Assembly (NCBI GenBank): GCA_903891375.1
Contig: CAITEL010000087.1
Span: 1 to 8,445, forward strand
Length of the DNA stretch: 8,445 bases
Direction of reading: 5' to 3'
Origin: an uncultured Neisseriaceae bacterium
Lineage (GTDB): Bacteria; Pseudomonadota; Gammaproteobacteria; Burkholderiales; UBA11063
The notes beneath the pieces are model-generated. The model had not been told where the DNA came from, did not search any database, and saw only the letters and a program-made list of their open reading frames with translations. Every line of letters starts with the position of its first letter. Position 1 is the first letter of the stretch. Below are positions 1 through 6,416 of this stretch, in pieces. The translations under genes were made by a program, and so were the position numbers.

Positions 1-224
1 GGCAAAATGCAATTTTAATCGTGAATAATCCTAACCCATTACAAATAATTAAAATCTATGGTAAGAATATTGATTTAAATTTAAACACAAATGTTTTTTC
101 AAGCAATGAAGATGTAAAAGCCGTGCAAAATAACTCGGTAATTACAGGTCACGGGTTTATTTATGAAAAAAATAAAGAATTTTTAACTATCAACTCTAAA
201 GTTAGAGTTATTTATAATAAATAA
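1..224 (+). CDS. lptC: LptC-like LPS export protein, C-terminal part (5' end outside window)
   Basis: The reading frame is open from base 3 to the TAA at 222-224, so about 73 C-terminal residues are visible. A GTG at 21 lies in frame, but codons upstream of it are also open, so it is probably internal. LptC is a bitopic inner-membrane protein whose periplasmic beta-jellyroll passes LPS from LptB2FG to LptA. The assignment rests mainly on position: the gene sits 17 nt before lptA in the conserved lptC-lptA-lptB order. The tail also fits, with alternating beta-strand character and an end (GFIYEKNKEFLTINSKVRV) like the C-terminal strands of LptC, where 'Y..KN..LTL.S.V.V' is common. The N-terminal membrane anchor that would confirm this is outside the window. 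The tail alone could belong to another OstA-fold protein. Confidence 0.72.
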   Translation, partial: QNAILIVNNPNPLQIIKIYGKNIDLNLNTNVFSSNEDVKAVQNNSVITGHGFIYEKNKEFLTINSKVRVIYNK

Positions 225-241
225 TATTTAAAGGGTTCATT

Positions 242-769
242 ATGCTACATAAACACACGTGCTTAACAATTAGTTTATTGTGTTTATTCTTTGGAATAAT
301 CAATAATTCTTTTGCCCTCAAAGATGATAACGAAAAACCAGTGCAAATTGATGCAAATAATGCAACAGCTGATCAAAAAAGTATGACAACTGTTTTTACT
401 GGTAATGTTATAATTACCCGAGGTTCAATCTTGGTACATGCAGATAAAGGTGTGGCATCTCAAGATAGTGATCAAGAAAATATTGTAACTTTATTTGGCT
501 CCCCAGTGAAGTTTTCACAAAAACAAGATGATGGGCAGTTAGTTACGGGACAATGCAATCAGTTCACCTATAACTCAAAAACAAACCTTGCTGTGCTAAC
601 AGGTAGGGCAAAAATAAAAAAAGGTAAAGATAATATTACTGGAGAACAAATCACCTATAACACCCAATCACAAATATATAGTGCTACTGGCATACCCGCA
701 AGTGGAATTAGTAAAAAACAATCTGGACGTGTAACTGTAATTTTGGATCAAATCAATAATGGAAAATAA
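242..769 (+). CDS. lptA: LptA, periplasmic LPS-transport bridge protein
   Basis: This 175-aa secreted protein has the length usual for LptA. Residues 1-25 form a signal peptide: basic start (HKH), hydrophobic core (about 8-20), and a cleavage site after SFA. The mature part is one OstA/LptA jellyroll domain (about 33-150). It begins with PVQIDA, continues with [15 protein letters not shown] at 54-68, and carries two repeat-like strands, [12 protein letters not shown] (110-121) and [12 protein letters not shown] (139-150). LptA oligomers bridge LptC and LptD and carry LPS across the periplasm. The ATG start is supported by AAGGG at 231-235, six bases upstream. The gene lies between lptC and lptB, and its last 11 nt overlap lptB, which suggests translational coupling. 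Identification combines the fold pattern with synteny. Confidence 0.88.
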   Translation: MLHKHTCLTISLLCLFFGIINNSFALKDDNEKPVQIDANNATADQKSMTTVFTGNVIITRGSILVHADKGVASQDSDQENIVTLFGSPVKFSQKQDDGQLVTGQCNQFTYNSKTNLAVLTGRAKIKKGKDNITGEQITYNTQSQIYSATGIPASGISKKQSGRVTVILDQINNGK

Positions 770-1493
770 AATTAGCGTTCTTGATGTAAAACATTTACGA
801 AAACAATTTAAAAGCCGTGTGGTTGTTAAAGACGTATCGTTTCATGTTGAAAGTAGCGAGATTATTGGTTTACTTGGTCCAAATGGCGCAGGTAAAACTA
901 CTAGCTTTTACATGGTTGCAGGGTTACTGGCCAGTGATGGTGGGGATATCTATCTGGATGGCGAAAACATTAAAAGTTTACCCATCCATAAACGTGCTAA
1001 ATTAGGCTTAGGTTACCTCCCACAAGAAGCTTCTATTTTTCGACAAATGACTGTTGAAGAAAACGTTCGAGCCATATTAGAATTAAAGAAACTTACAACA
1101 AAAAAAATAAAAACTGAAACCAATAGATTATTGGAAGAGTTAAACATTGAACATTTACGTGATGTGAATGCTATGGCACTATCTGGTGGTGAACGTAGGC
1201 GTTGCGAAATAGCCAGAGCCTTAGCTAACTACCCACGCTTCATCTTACTTGATGAACCATTTGCTGGGGTTGACCCCATAGCTGTGAGTGATATTCAAAA
1301 AGCTATTGTGTTTTTAAAAGAAAAAGGCATCGGGGTAATAATAACTGACCATAATGTCCGAGAAACACTACGCATCTGTGACCGTGGTTACATAATTAGC
1401 GAAGGTAATGTTTTAGCTAGTGGGCAACCTAATGATTTAGTTAATAATCCTAAAGTTAAAGAGGTATACCTCGGTGAAAACTTCACCCTATGA
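759..1493 (+). CDS. lptB: LptB, ATPase subunit of the LPS export ABC transporter
   Basis: This 244-aa cytoplasmic ABC ATPase has every motif intact: Walker [10 protein letters not shown] (40-48), Q-loop Q89 within [10 protein letters not shown], signature LSGGE (141-145), Walker B FILLDE (161-166) with catalytic E166, and switch H198. The strings [11 protein letters not shown] and [16 protein letters not shown] are typical of LptB rather than of the related LivF/LivG ATPases. It works as a dimer with LptF and LptG to extract LPS from the inner membrane; lptFG are not in this window. The ATG lies inside lptA (11-nt overlap) with only a weak GGA upstream at 745-747, so reinitiation after lptA is likely. 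The stop codon touches the left arm of repeat element A. In many proteobacteria rpoN follows lptB; here it does not. Confidence 0.97.
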   Translation: MENKISVLDVKHLRKQFKSRVVVKDVSFHVESSEIIGLLGPNGAGKTTSFYMVAGLLASDGGDIYLDGENIKSLPIHKRAKLGLGYLPQEASIFRQMTVEENVRAILELKKLTTKKIKTETNRLLEELNIEHLRDVNAMALSGGERRRCEIARALANYPRFILLDEPFAGVDPIAVSDIQKAIVFLKEKGIGVIITDHNVRETLRICDRGYIISEGNVLASGQPNDLVNNPKVKEVYLGENFTL

Positions 1494-1632
1494 TACTCAT
1501 CGTCTTTGAACCTTGGACGTTGTCAGCGTTTTAAAAAAAACTACTTATGTACTTTTGTACACGGCGTCGCTTTTTTTAAAACTCTTCCTAGCCCAAGGCT
1601 CAAATACTTCGAGTATAGAATCATCGTCTTTG
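1493..1632. repeat. Large concentric palindromic repeat, element A
   Basis: Four nested inverted repeats share one centre near 1554.5: ATACTC 1493-1498 with GAGTAT 1611-1616; TTTGAACCTTGG 1505-1516 with 1593-1604 (one mismatch, a G-U pair if read from the minus strand); 1526-1539 with 1571-1584 (one mismatch); and apical TGTAC 1548-1552 with GTACA 1557-1561 around TTTT. The whole could form a hairpin or cruciform of about 124 nt. A 12-base direct repeat TCATCGTCTTTG lies at 1497-1508 and again at 1621-1632. The core at 1547-1571 matches element B at 21 of 25 positions. The outer arm starts at the last base of the lptB stop codon. It may act as a transcription terminator or as an mRNA 3'-end stabiliser for lptCAB, but no run of T follows the outer stem, so it is not a classical intrinsic terminator. 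Confidence 0.85.
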
Positions 1633-1672
1633 GTTCATCTTACTCTTATTAGCAAATAAAATTTTTAATTTT

Positions 1673-1686
1673 GGAGACACTAATTG
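1673..1686 (+). promoter_or_regulatory. Ribosome binding site that fixes the TTG start of punA
   Basis: GGAG at 1673-1676 lies seven bases before the TTG at 1684-1686. An in-frame TAA at 1681-1683 directly precedes this TTG, so translation cannot start farther upstream. The next in-frame methionine is at residue 82, inside the conserved core. A weak promoter-like TAAAAT occurs at 1657-1662, but its possible -35 (TTCATC, 1634-1639) is poor. Confidence 0.75.
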
Positions 1687-2526
1687 GATAACATCCTATT
1701 TAATGAGGCTACAATTGCCACTGAATACATAAACCAACATTTTAAAGAAGATATTCCTACCACGGCCGTTATTTTAGGCTCTGGATTAGGTAATTTCACT
1801 CAAATTGTGCGAGTGTTAGAAACAATTAAATATCAAGATATTCCCTCATTTCCGCAAAGTCATGTGGTTGGACACAAAGGTAATTTGACCATCGCTGAAG
1901 TTGCCGACGGTAAAACTGTTTTAATTATGGAAGGGCGTTTTCACTATTATGAAGGATATACGCCACAACAAGTTACATTTCCAATTACTGTGTTTCACTT
2001 GCTTGGTATAAAAAATTTAATTGTAAGTAATGCCGCTGGTGGAATAAACCCTAAATTTAATGTTGGTGAATTAATGATTATTAATGACCATATTAACTTG
2101 GTAGGCGCCCATCCACTCCGTGGCAAAAACAATGAGCATATTGGTCCACGATTTTTGGATCAAACAGAACCATACAGCTATGAATTAATTGATTTGGCAA
2201 AAAAAATTGGTAATGAGTTAGGTATACCCCATCAAGAAGGTGTCTATATTGGTGTATCTGGCCCAACTTATGAATCAAAAGCAGAAATCAAAGCCTTTGG
2301 ATTAATGGGCGCTGATGCCGTTGGTATGTCAACAGTGTTTGAGGTAATTATGGCTAATTATTATAAAATAAATGTCCTTGGAATATCTAGTATAACCAAT
2401 ATGGCAACTGGCATAGCAAAAACCAAACATGAGCACTCATCAGTTGTGAATATCGCTAATATGGTTAGTGATAAGTTTTCACGATGGGTTAAGGAGATTA
2501 TTATTCACCTCCCCAACTATACTTAG
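1684..2526 (+). CDS. punA: Purine nucleoside phosphorylase, trimeric (PNP/MTAP) family
   Basis: This 280-aa cytoplasmic enzyme cleaves purine nucleosides with phosphate to give the free base and (deoxy)ribose-1-phosphate, a purine salvage step. It belongs to the trimeric PNP/MTAP class, not the hexameric DeoD class. Phosphate-site residues are visible as S33 in LGSGLG, H64 in SHVVGHKGNL, R85, H87 and Y89 in EGRFHYYEGY, and the SNAAGGIN block (115-122). Base-site residues E197 (SGPTYES), M215 and N239 (ITNMATG) match the family. The N and E pattern suggests preference for 6-oxopurines such as inosine and guanosine. One oddity: the usual MSTVPE segment reads MSTVFE, with Phe219 in place of a highly conserved proline. 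TTG is the start codon, discussed under its ribosome binding site. The gene stands alone between repeats A and B and converges on the kdpD-like gene. Confidence 0.94.
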   Translation: MDNILFNEATIATEYINQHFKEDIPTTAVILGSGLGNFTQIVRVLETIKYQDIPSFPQSHVVGHKGNLTIAEVADGKTVLIMEGRFHYYEGYTPQQVTFPITVFHLLGIKNLIVSNAAGGINPKFNVGELMIINDHINLVGAHPLRGKNNEHIGPRFLDQTEPYSYELIDLAKKIGNELGIPHQEGVYIGVSGPTYESKAEIKAFGLMGADAVGMSTVFEVIMANYYKINVLGISSITNMATGIAKTKHEHSSVVNIANMVSDKFSRWVKEIIIHLPNYT

Positions 2527-2528
2527 CA

Positions 2529-2633
2529 CGACCATCATTTGAGGTTTTTGATTTCCATCCTGATGTACTACTGTACACGGCGCCACTTATCAAAAACCTC
2601 AAATTTCGAGCATACCAAGTATAGGTATCGTCG
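2529..2633. repeat. Concentric palindromic repeat, element B, between convergent genes
   Basis: A perfect 16-bp inverted repeat (2537-2552 with 2589-2604; left arm ATTTGAGGTTTTTGAT) encloses a 36-nt loop. In the exact centre of that loop sits a small hairpin TGTAC-TACT-GTACA (2564-2568 and 2573-2577; shared centre 2570.5). The core at 2563-2587 matches element A at 21 of 25 positions, and the right tail GTATAGGTATCGTC (2619-2632) resembles A at 1613-1628. The termini are roughly inverted (CGACCAT at 2529-2535, ATCGTCG at 2627-2633). A further small stem ATACC/GGTAT lies at 2612-2616 and 2624-2628. The element fills nearly all of the 107 nt between the punA and kdpD-like stop codons and abuts the latter. 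It could end transcription from both sides, but neither side shows a good U-tract. Confidence 0.87.
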
Positions 2634-4643
2634 TTACTTTTTAATTCCCTGACGAAGTAACTCTAACTCAGTTTGTAAGGCAATTTGATTAAAATGTATT
2701 CTCTCTAACGTGTAAGCAACTAAACTCACAAAATTATTCAAGATAGTTTGGATAGTTGGGGAGAAAAATTGAAATTTATTTTGCGGATTAATAATTAATA
2801 CCCCACGCACTCGAACCTCAGAAAAAACTGGCACATAGAGTATATTACTCGTAGCAAAGGTATTCGTATTTAAACCTGCACTTTTTCCATTATTAAATAC
2901 CCAACTAGCCACGTTTTCATCATAACCTGCTAAGGTACTGCCGCATTTTAAGCATAATTTTTCGTCTAAATTAGGGATTAATAACATAAATTTCGCATTA
3001 AAAATTTTCACAAAATAATTAGGGATTATTTCATAAATTTGCTTTTCAACCATAGCTTTGGCAAATTTTTGATTCACCTCTTGTAAAATATCACTTCTAA
3101 ATTTTATTTTAGTTAATTCTGATATTTGATAACGCAAGTTTCCATTTATTACATTAATTGTGACACTAATGATTGCCATACATATAAAAGTTACAATATA
3201 CTGACCTTCCGCAATCATAAAAGAAAATTTTGGTGGCACAAAAAAGAAGCAGAACGATAACGCAGCAATAGTAGCTGAAATGATCGCTGAAATTTTACCT
3301 CGCCCAGGATTAGATAAAATAATAAACAATAAATAAATCATGAGAATATTCTCGTTGTTTATCATAGAAGAGAAAGTTTGTATAGCCATCCCTAAAGCAC
3401 CGAAAAGAACACTAAAGTGCAATGTCTTTTTGAGATATTTAAAATAGTCTGGTTTTTTATGTTGAATAAGTCGTTTATTGTATTCCCGTGTATCATCTTG
3501 AAGCTCATCAGTCACAAAATGTAAATTTACCTCTGGAACTAGCTCACTTAATTTTTCCGCCAATGACTTACCAAATAGTTTATAATAAAGTGATAACCGA
3601 TACTGGCTTAACATTACCGTATTTATATTATTCTCAATAACAAAATCAGCTATAGCTATCGATGTGTCAACACCTATTAGTTTAACTGACGTAGCACCTA
3701 GCTGTTTGGCTAACTCCAACAAATCTAGTACTCGCTGTTTTTCACGCATGGATTTTTCTTCAAAATCAGGAGTCTCTACATACCCTACAAACCAAGCACT
3801 AAAACCCTTATCAAAAATATTTTTCGCACTTCTGATTATTTTTTCTCGGGAATACCCAGGCTCAATAACCACCAATAATTTATCGTTATTACCCCAAACA
3901 TCAGCTATATCTTGTTTATTTCTATATTCCAACACCTGTTTATCTACTTTTTGAGCGGTTTTTCTTAAAGATAATTCACGTAATGCTGTTAGATTACCTT
4001 TACGAAAGAAATTTTCTAAAGCATTCTTTGCTCTATCAGGTGGATAAATCTTACCATCTTTCAAGCGTTCAATCAGTTCATCAACTGGTATATCAATTAA
4101 GACAACCTCATGTGCTGTCTCAATTATAGAATCTGGAACCGTCTCATGCACCTTTACCTGTGTGATTTGTTCCACAATATTATTTAATGATTCTATATGC
4201 TGAATGTTTAATGCTGAATAAACATCTATCCCAGCATTAATTAACTCTAATACATCCTGATAACGTTTATTGTTGCGTGAACCAAGCACATTCGTATGCG
4301 CCAATTCGTCCAAAATAATAACTTGAGGTTTTCGCTTTAATGCCAAATCAACATCAAATTCTTTAACTTTTATTCCTTTAAAAGTTATTTCTTTTAATGC
4401 TATATACTCTATATTTTGGGGAATTAATAACTCAGTTTCTTGACGCCCATGTGTTTCTACATATCCAACAACAACATCAACGCCGTCATCAAGAAGTTCA
4501 CGGGCAGAGTTTAGCATTGCATACGTTTTACCAACTCCTGCAGCAGCACCTAAGAATAACTTTAATTTCCCACGACTATTTTCTAGTTCACTTGCCTTTA
4601 TCTTCGCAAGTAACTCTTCTGGATTTGGGCGTTCTTCATTCAT
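2634..4643 (-). CDS. kdpD: KdpD-type sensor lacking the histidine-kinase core (C-terminally truncated)
   Basis: The 669-aa protein starts like a full KdpD. The cytoplasmic KdpD domain (about 24-235) has Walker A GAAAGVGKT (32-40), Walker B VIILDELAHTN (108-118) and a well-kept core (NIQHIESLNN, 146-155). A universal-stress-protein-like domain follows (about 253-378). Four membrane segments of the DUF4118 type lie at about 407-427, 432-445, 450-470 and 481-500, with the typical FFFVPPKFSF at 466-475. A GAF-like domain (about 515-645) leads to LRQGIKK and the stop. E. coli KdpD is about 890 aa with its phosphorylated histidine at 673, so this protein ends just before the H-box: HisKA and HATPase are missing. 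KdpD senses K+ and turgor and signals to KdpE, but no kdpE or kdpABC is seen here. The N-terminal and membrane parts look intact, so it may be a kinase-less regulator or a recent truncation. Its ATG overlaps the ferredoxin stop (ATGA). Confidence 0.93.
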   Translation of the reverse strand: MNEERPNPEELLAKIKASELENSRGKLKLFLGAAAGVGKTYAMLNSARELLDDGVDVVVGYVETHGRQETELLIPQNIEYIALKEITFKGIKVKEFDVDLALKRKPQVIILDELAHTNVLGSRNNKRYQDVLELINAGIDVYSALNIQHIESLNNIVEQITQVKVHETVPDSIIETAHEVVLIDIPVDELIERLKDGKIYPPDRAKNALENFFRKGNLTALRELSLRKTAQKVDKQVLEYRNKQDIADVWGNNDKLLVVIEPGYSREKIIRSAKNIFDKGFSAWFVGYVETPDFEEKSMREKQRVLDLLELAKQLGATSVKLIGVDTSIAIADFVIENNINTVMLSQYRLSLYYKLFGKSLAEKLSELVPEVNLHFVTDELQDDTREYNKRLIQHKKPDYFKYLKKTLHFSVLFGALGMAIQTFSSMINNENILMIYLLFIILSNPGRGKISAIISATIAALSFCFFFVPPKFSFMIAEGQYIVTFICMAIISVTINVINGNLRYQISELTKIKFRSDILQEVNQKFAKAMVEKQIYEIIPNYFVKIFNAKFMLLIPNLDEKLCLKCGSTLAGYDENVASWVFNNGKSAGLNTNTFATSNILYVPVFSEVRVRGVLIINPQNKFQFFSPTIQTILNNFVSLVAYTLERIHFNQIALQTELELLRQGIKK

Positions 4644-4942
4644 ATTTGCAACCGATTCACAATATTACCGTTTATAATATGGTTTTCAATAATTTCAGTT
4701 AGATCCTCCATATCAACATAAGTATACCAAATACCTTCAGGATAAACAACACAAACTGGCCCATCAGCACAACGCCCCAAGCATCCAGATTTACTCGCAC
4801 GTATCTTACCCTCACCCCATAAATCTTTTTTTACTAGATATTCTTTTGCAAGACCAAAGCTTTCATCTACACCTAAAAAACCACATCCTGTTTCATTTGT
4901 TTTTTTGTTTCCACAAAAAAATATATGTCGCTTATAATACAC
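4640..4942 (-). CDS. Thioredoxin-like [2Fe-2S] ferredoxin
   Basis: This 100-aa protein resembles the stand-alone (2Fe-2S) ferredoxin family with a thioredoxin-like fold (COG3411 type). The four expected cluster ligands are C10 (HIFFCGN), C20 (GCG), C54 and C58 (KSGCLGRC), followed by the diagnostic DGPVCVVYPEGIWY (60-73); C64 is an extra cysteine. The family's C-terminal helix region is present (EDLTEIIENHI). The usual RPPG between the first two cysteines is replaced by a shorter, polar stretch. Family members are presumed one-electron carriers or cluster donors; the partner is unknown here. Start is GTG: an in-frame TAG directly precedes it, and a strong ribosome site lies seven bases upstream. 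The stop overlaps the kdpD-like start by four bases, so the two are probably translated together. Confidence 0.87.
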   Translation of the reverse strand: MYYKRHIFFCGNKKTNETGCGFLGVDESFGLAKEYLVKKDLWGEGKIRASKSGCLGRCADGPVCVVYPEGIWYTYVDMEDLTEIIENHIINGNIVNRLQI

Positions 4943-4948
4943 CTAATT

Positions 4949-4955
4949 ACTCCTT
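4949..4955 (-). promoter_or_regulatory. Strong Shine-Dalgarno for the ferredoxin GTG start
   Basis: On the minus strand AAGGAGT runs from 4955 to 4949, seven bases (counted from GGAG) before the GTG at 4942-4940. It overlaps the TAA stop codon of the upstream glycosyltransferase gene (4956-4954). It is the clearest Shine-Dalgarno in the minus-strand operon and confirms the GTG. Confidence 0.85.
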
Positions 4956-6414
4956 ATTTTGTTATTTCAAATATGTCATATATCGCTGTTCTATCCAACC
5001 AGCCATTAAAGTTTAATTTTAATAGCCATGCAGGGCAATTATTATATATAATTTTATTTTGCTCAGCAAATACTTTATTATCTCTAACTTGTTGACAAGT
5101 AAGAGCTACTAAACATGTTTTCCCTATTACGCACTTTAATTCATCCACGTGTTTAATTTGTACTAAATCTACATTCGATCTTTTATAAAAATCTAACTCA
5201 TTACCACCTTCAGTAATATAATTAAACTGAACTGGTGTGCTATATTTATTATATATAGCTTTACATAATGGTAACTGTATCGCCGATGGAATAAACGCAA
5301 CAATTATAACCAAAAAACAATTAAATCGCCAAGATATTTTCCAAAGTTTTCGCCAAAACATACTAAATTTAAAATCGAATCTAATTCTCAAATTTTCAAA
5401 TGCATCAACGATTAAAAGTGGCATAAAACATAAAACTGGCACTAAAAATCTAAGTTCTTTATGACCAATAAGCACATGAAGAAATATAAATAAAAGCGTA
5501 ATCCATACTACTGGATGTTTAAATTTATAAATTAAACAATAAATACTGCTAAATACATACAATGGTCCATATGGTAATAATGTTGCAACTAAAAAATAAA
5601 AGCCCCATGATTCTTCACCAAAAGTTGCCGCCTTACCCTGAAATAGATTCATGTTTAAGTAATTCCACGCTGTAAACACCCAATTACCATAAAACCATTT
5701 ATCAATAAAAACACCAATAATAATAGCAAATCCCATCCCCATAAATAACATAAACAATTTATCTAGCGTAATGACTTTTTTATTTACTCCATTAATTACT
5801 GATAAATCATTAATAATTACCAGCCATAAAACCAAGCCTAAAATCAATGCCCCAACCTGAAATCTCGCTATAAAGGATAATCCCAATAGTAGCCCAATAC
5901 CCATATATACCCATATTGATTGGCGAATATTTGGTAAGAATATTAAAGAAAATCCGAGTAAGAATAATTTAGATGAAATATTTTCGGATGAAAAACGAAT
6001 ACCGTTATACACAACTAACCATGTGAATAGCGATAGTAAAATAAACCATTTTTTAAATGATTCTATTGTGATACTCGAAATAAATGCTTTAATGAATACC
6101 CATACCGCTAGTAGCGATAATAACCCACTTAACCATCTTGTTATAAACGTAATAAAAAATGGGTTAGTCAAGGATATTATCGATAAAATTTTATATATGC
6201 CAACCACCATTAATGGTTGCAATGCTGAACGCATTTGAGCATGATACTCCCACATTAAAAATTTAGGGTCACCAAAACCCAACTTATATGCCGCAAATTC
6301 TAAAATTTGATAGTATTCATCTGGACTATTATGCCCCATGGAAAAATATGCTGTTACAGTGTAGAGTATTAAAGCTATATAAATATATTTAGGTTTTAAA
6401 ATTTGATTCAACAT
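4954..6414 (-). CDS. GT22 (ALG9/PIG-B type) multi-span glycosyltransferase, probable mannosyltransferase
   Basis: This 486-aa inner-membrane protein has roughly nine to eleven hydrophobic segments (for example about 10-25, 66-82, 97-117, 122-136, 148-160, 168-202, 220-238, 270-292, 302-316, 322-336 and 366-382) and a soluble C-terminal tail of about 100 residues. Landmarks of GT22 are present: SPDEYYQ (30-36) in the first periplasmic loop, equivalent to HPDEhfQ; IRFSSENISS (139-148); WFYGNWVFTAWNYLNMN (240-256); ATFGEESWGFYF (263-274); and HKELRF (318-323). GT22 enzymes transfer mannose or a related sugar from a polyprenyl-phosphate donor. They are best known from eukaryotic ER N-glycan and GPI assembly, with scattered bacterial members. 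The acceptor here (LPS, lipid or protein) cannot be told. Its ATG lies 2 nt after the upstream stop with little Shine-Dalgarno, suggesting coupling. Confidence 0.86.
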   Translation of the reverse strand: MLNQILKPKYIYIALILYTVTAYFSMGHNSPDEYYQILEFAAYKLGFGDPKFLMWEYHAQMRSALQPLMVVGIYKILSIISLTNPFFITFITRWLSGLLSLLAVWVFIKAFISSITIESFKKWFILLSLFTWLVVYNGIRFSSENISSKLFLLGFSLIFLPNIRQSIWVYMGIGLLLGLSFIARFQVGALILGLVLWLVIINDLSVINGVNKKVITLDKLFMLFMGMGFAIIIGVFIDKWFYGNWVFTAWNYLNMNLFQGKAATFGEESWGFYFLVATLLPYGPLYVFSSIYCLIYKFKHPVVWITLLFIFLHVLIGHKELRFLVPVLCFMPLLIVDAFENLRIRFDFKFSMFWRKLWKISWRFNCFLVIIVAFIPSAIQLPLCKAIYNKYSTPVQFNYITEGGNELDFYKRSNVDLVQIKHVDELKCVIGKTCLVALTCQQVRDNKVFAEQNKIIYNNCPAWLLKLNFNGWLDRTAIYDIFEITK

Positions 6415-6416
6415 AT

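Noticed and set aside
21..224. Independent 67-residue gene starting at GTG 21
   Set aside because: The frame stays open to the left edge of the window, so the GTG is more likely an internal valine codon of lptC.
817..1005. 62-codon open frame overlapping the start of lptB in another frame
   Set aside because: The lptB frame encodes Walker A and the Q-loop over the same bases; the other frame shows nothing.
1494..1683. Classical intrinsic terminator or small RNA gene between lptB and punA
   Set aside because: The hairpins are strong but no T-run follows the outer stem, and there is no independent promoter or RNA-family signature. Kept as a repeat element only.
2527..2633. Possible remnant of a KdpD kinase domain downstream of the stop codon
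   Set aside because: Reading the minus strand past the stop gives a short run with no HDLRTPL-like H-box, and the bases are accounted for by the palindromic repeat.
3664..4702. Plus-strand open frames opposite the KdpD-like gene (3664-3954 and 4397-4702)
   Set aside because: Both are antisense to clear KdpD domains, are low-complexity translations and lack any family features.
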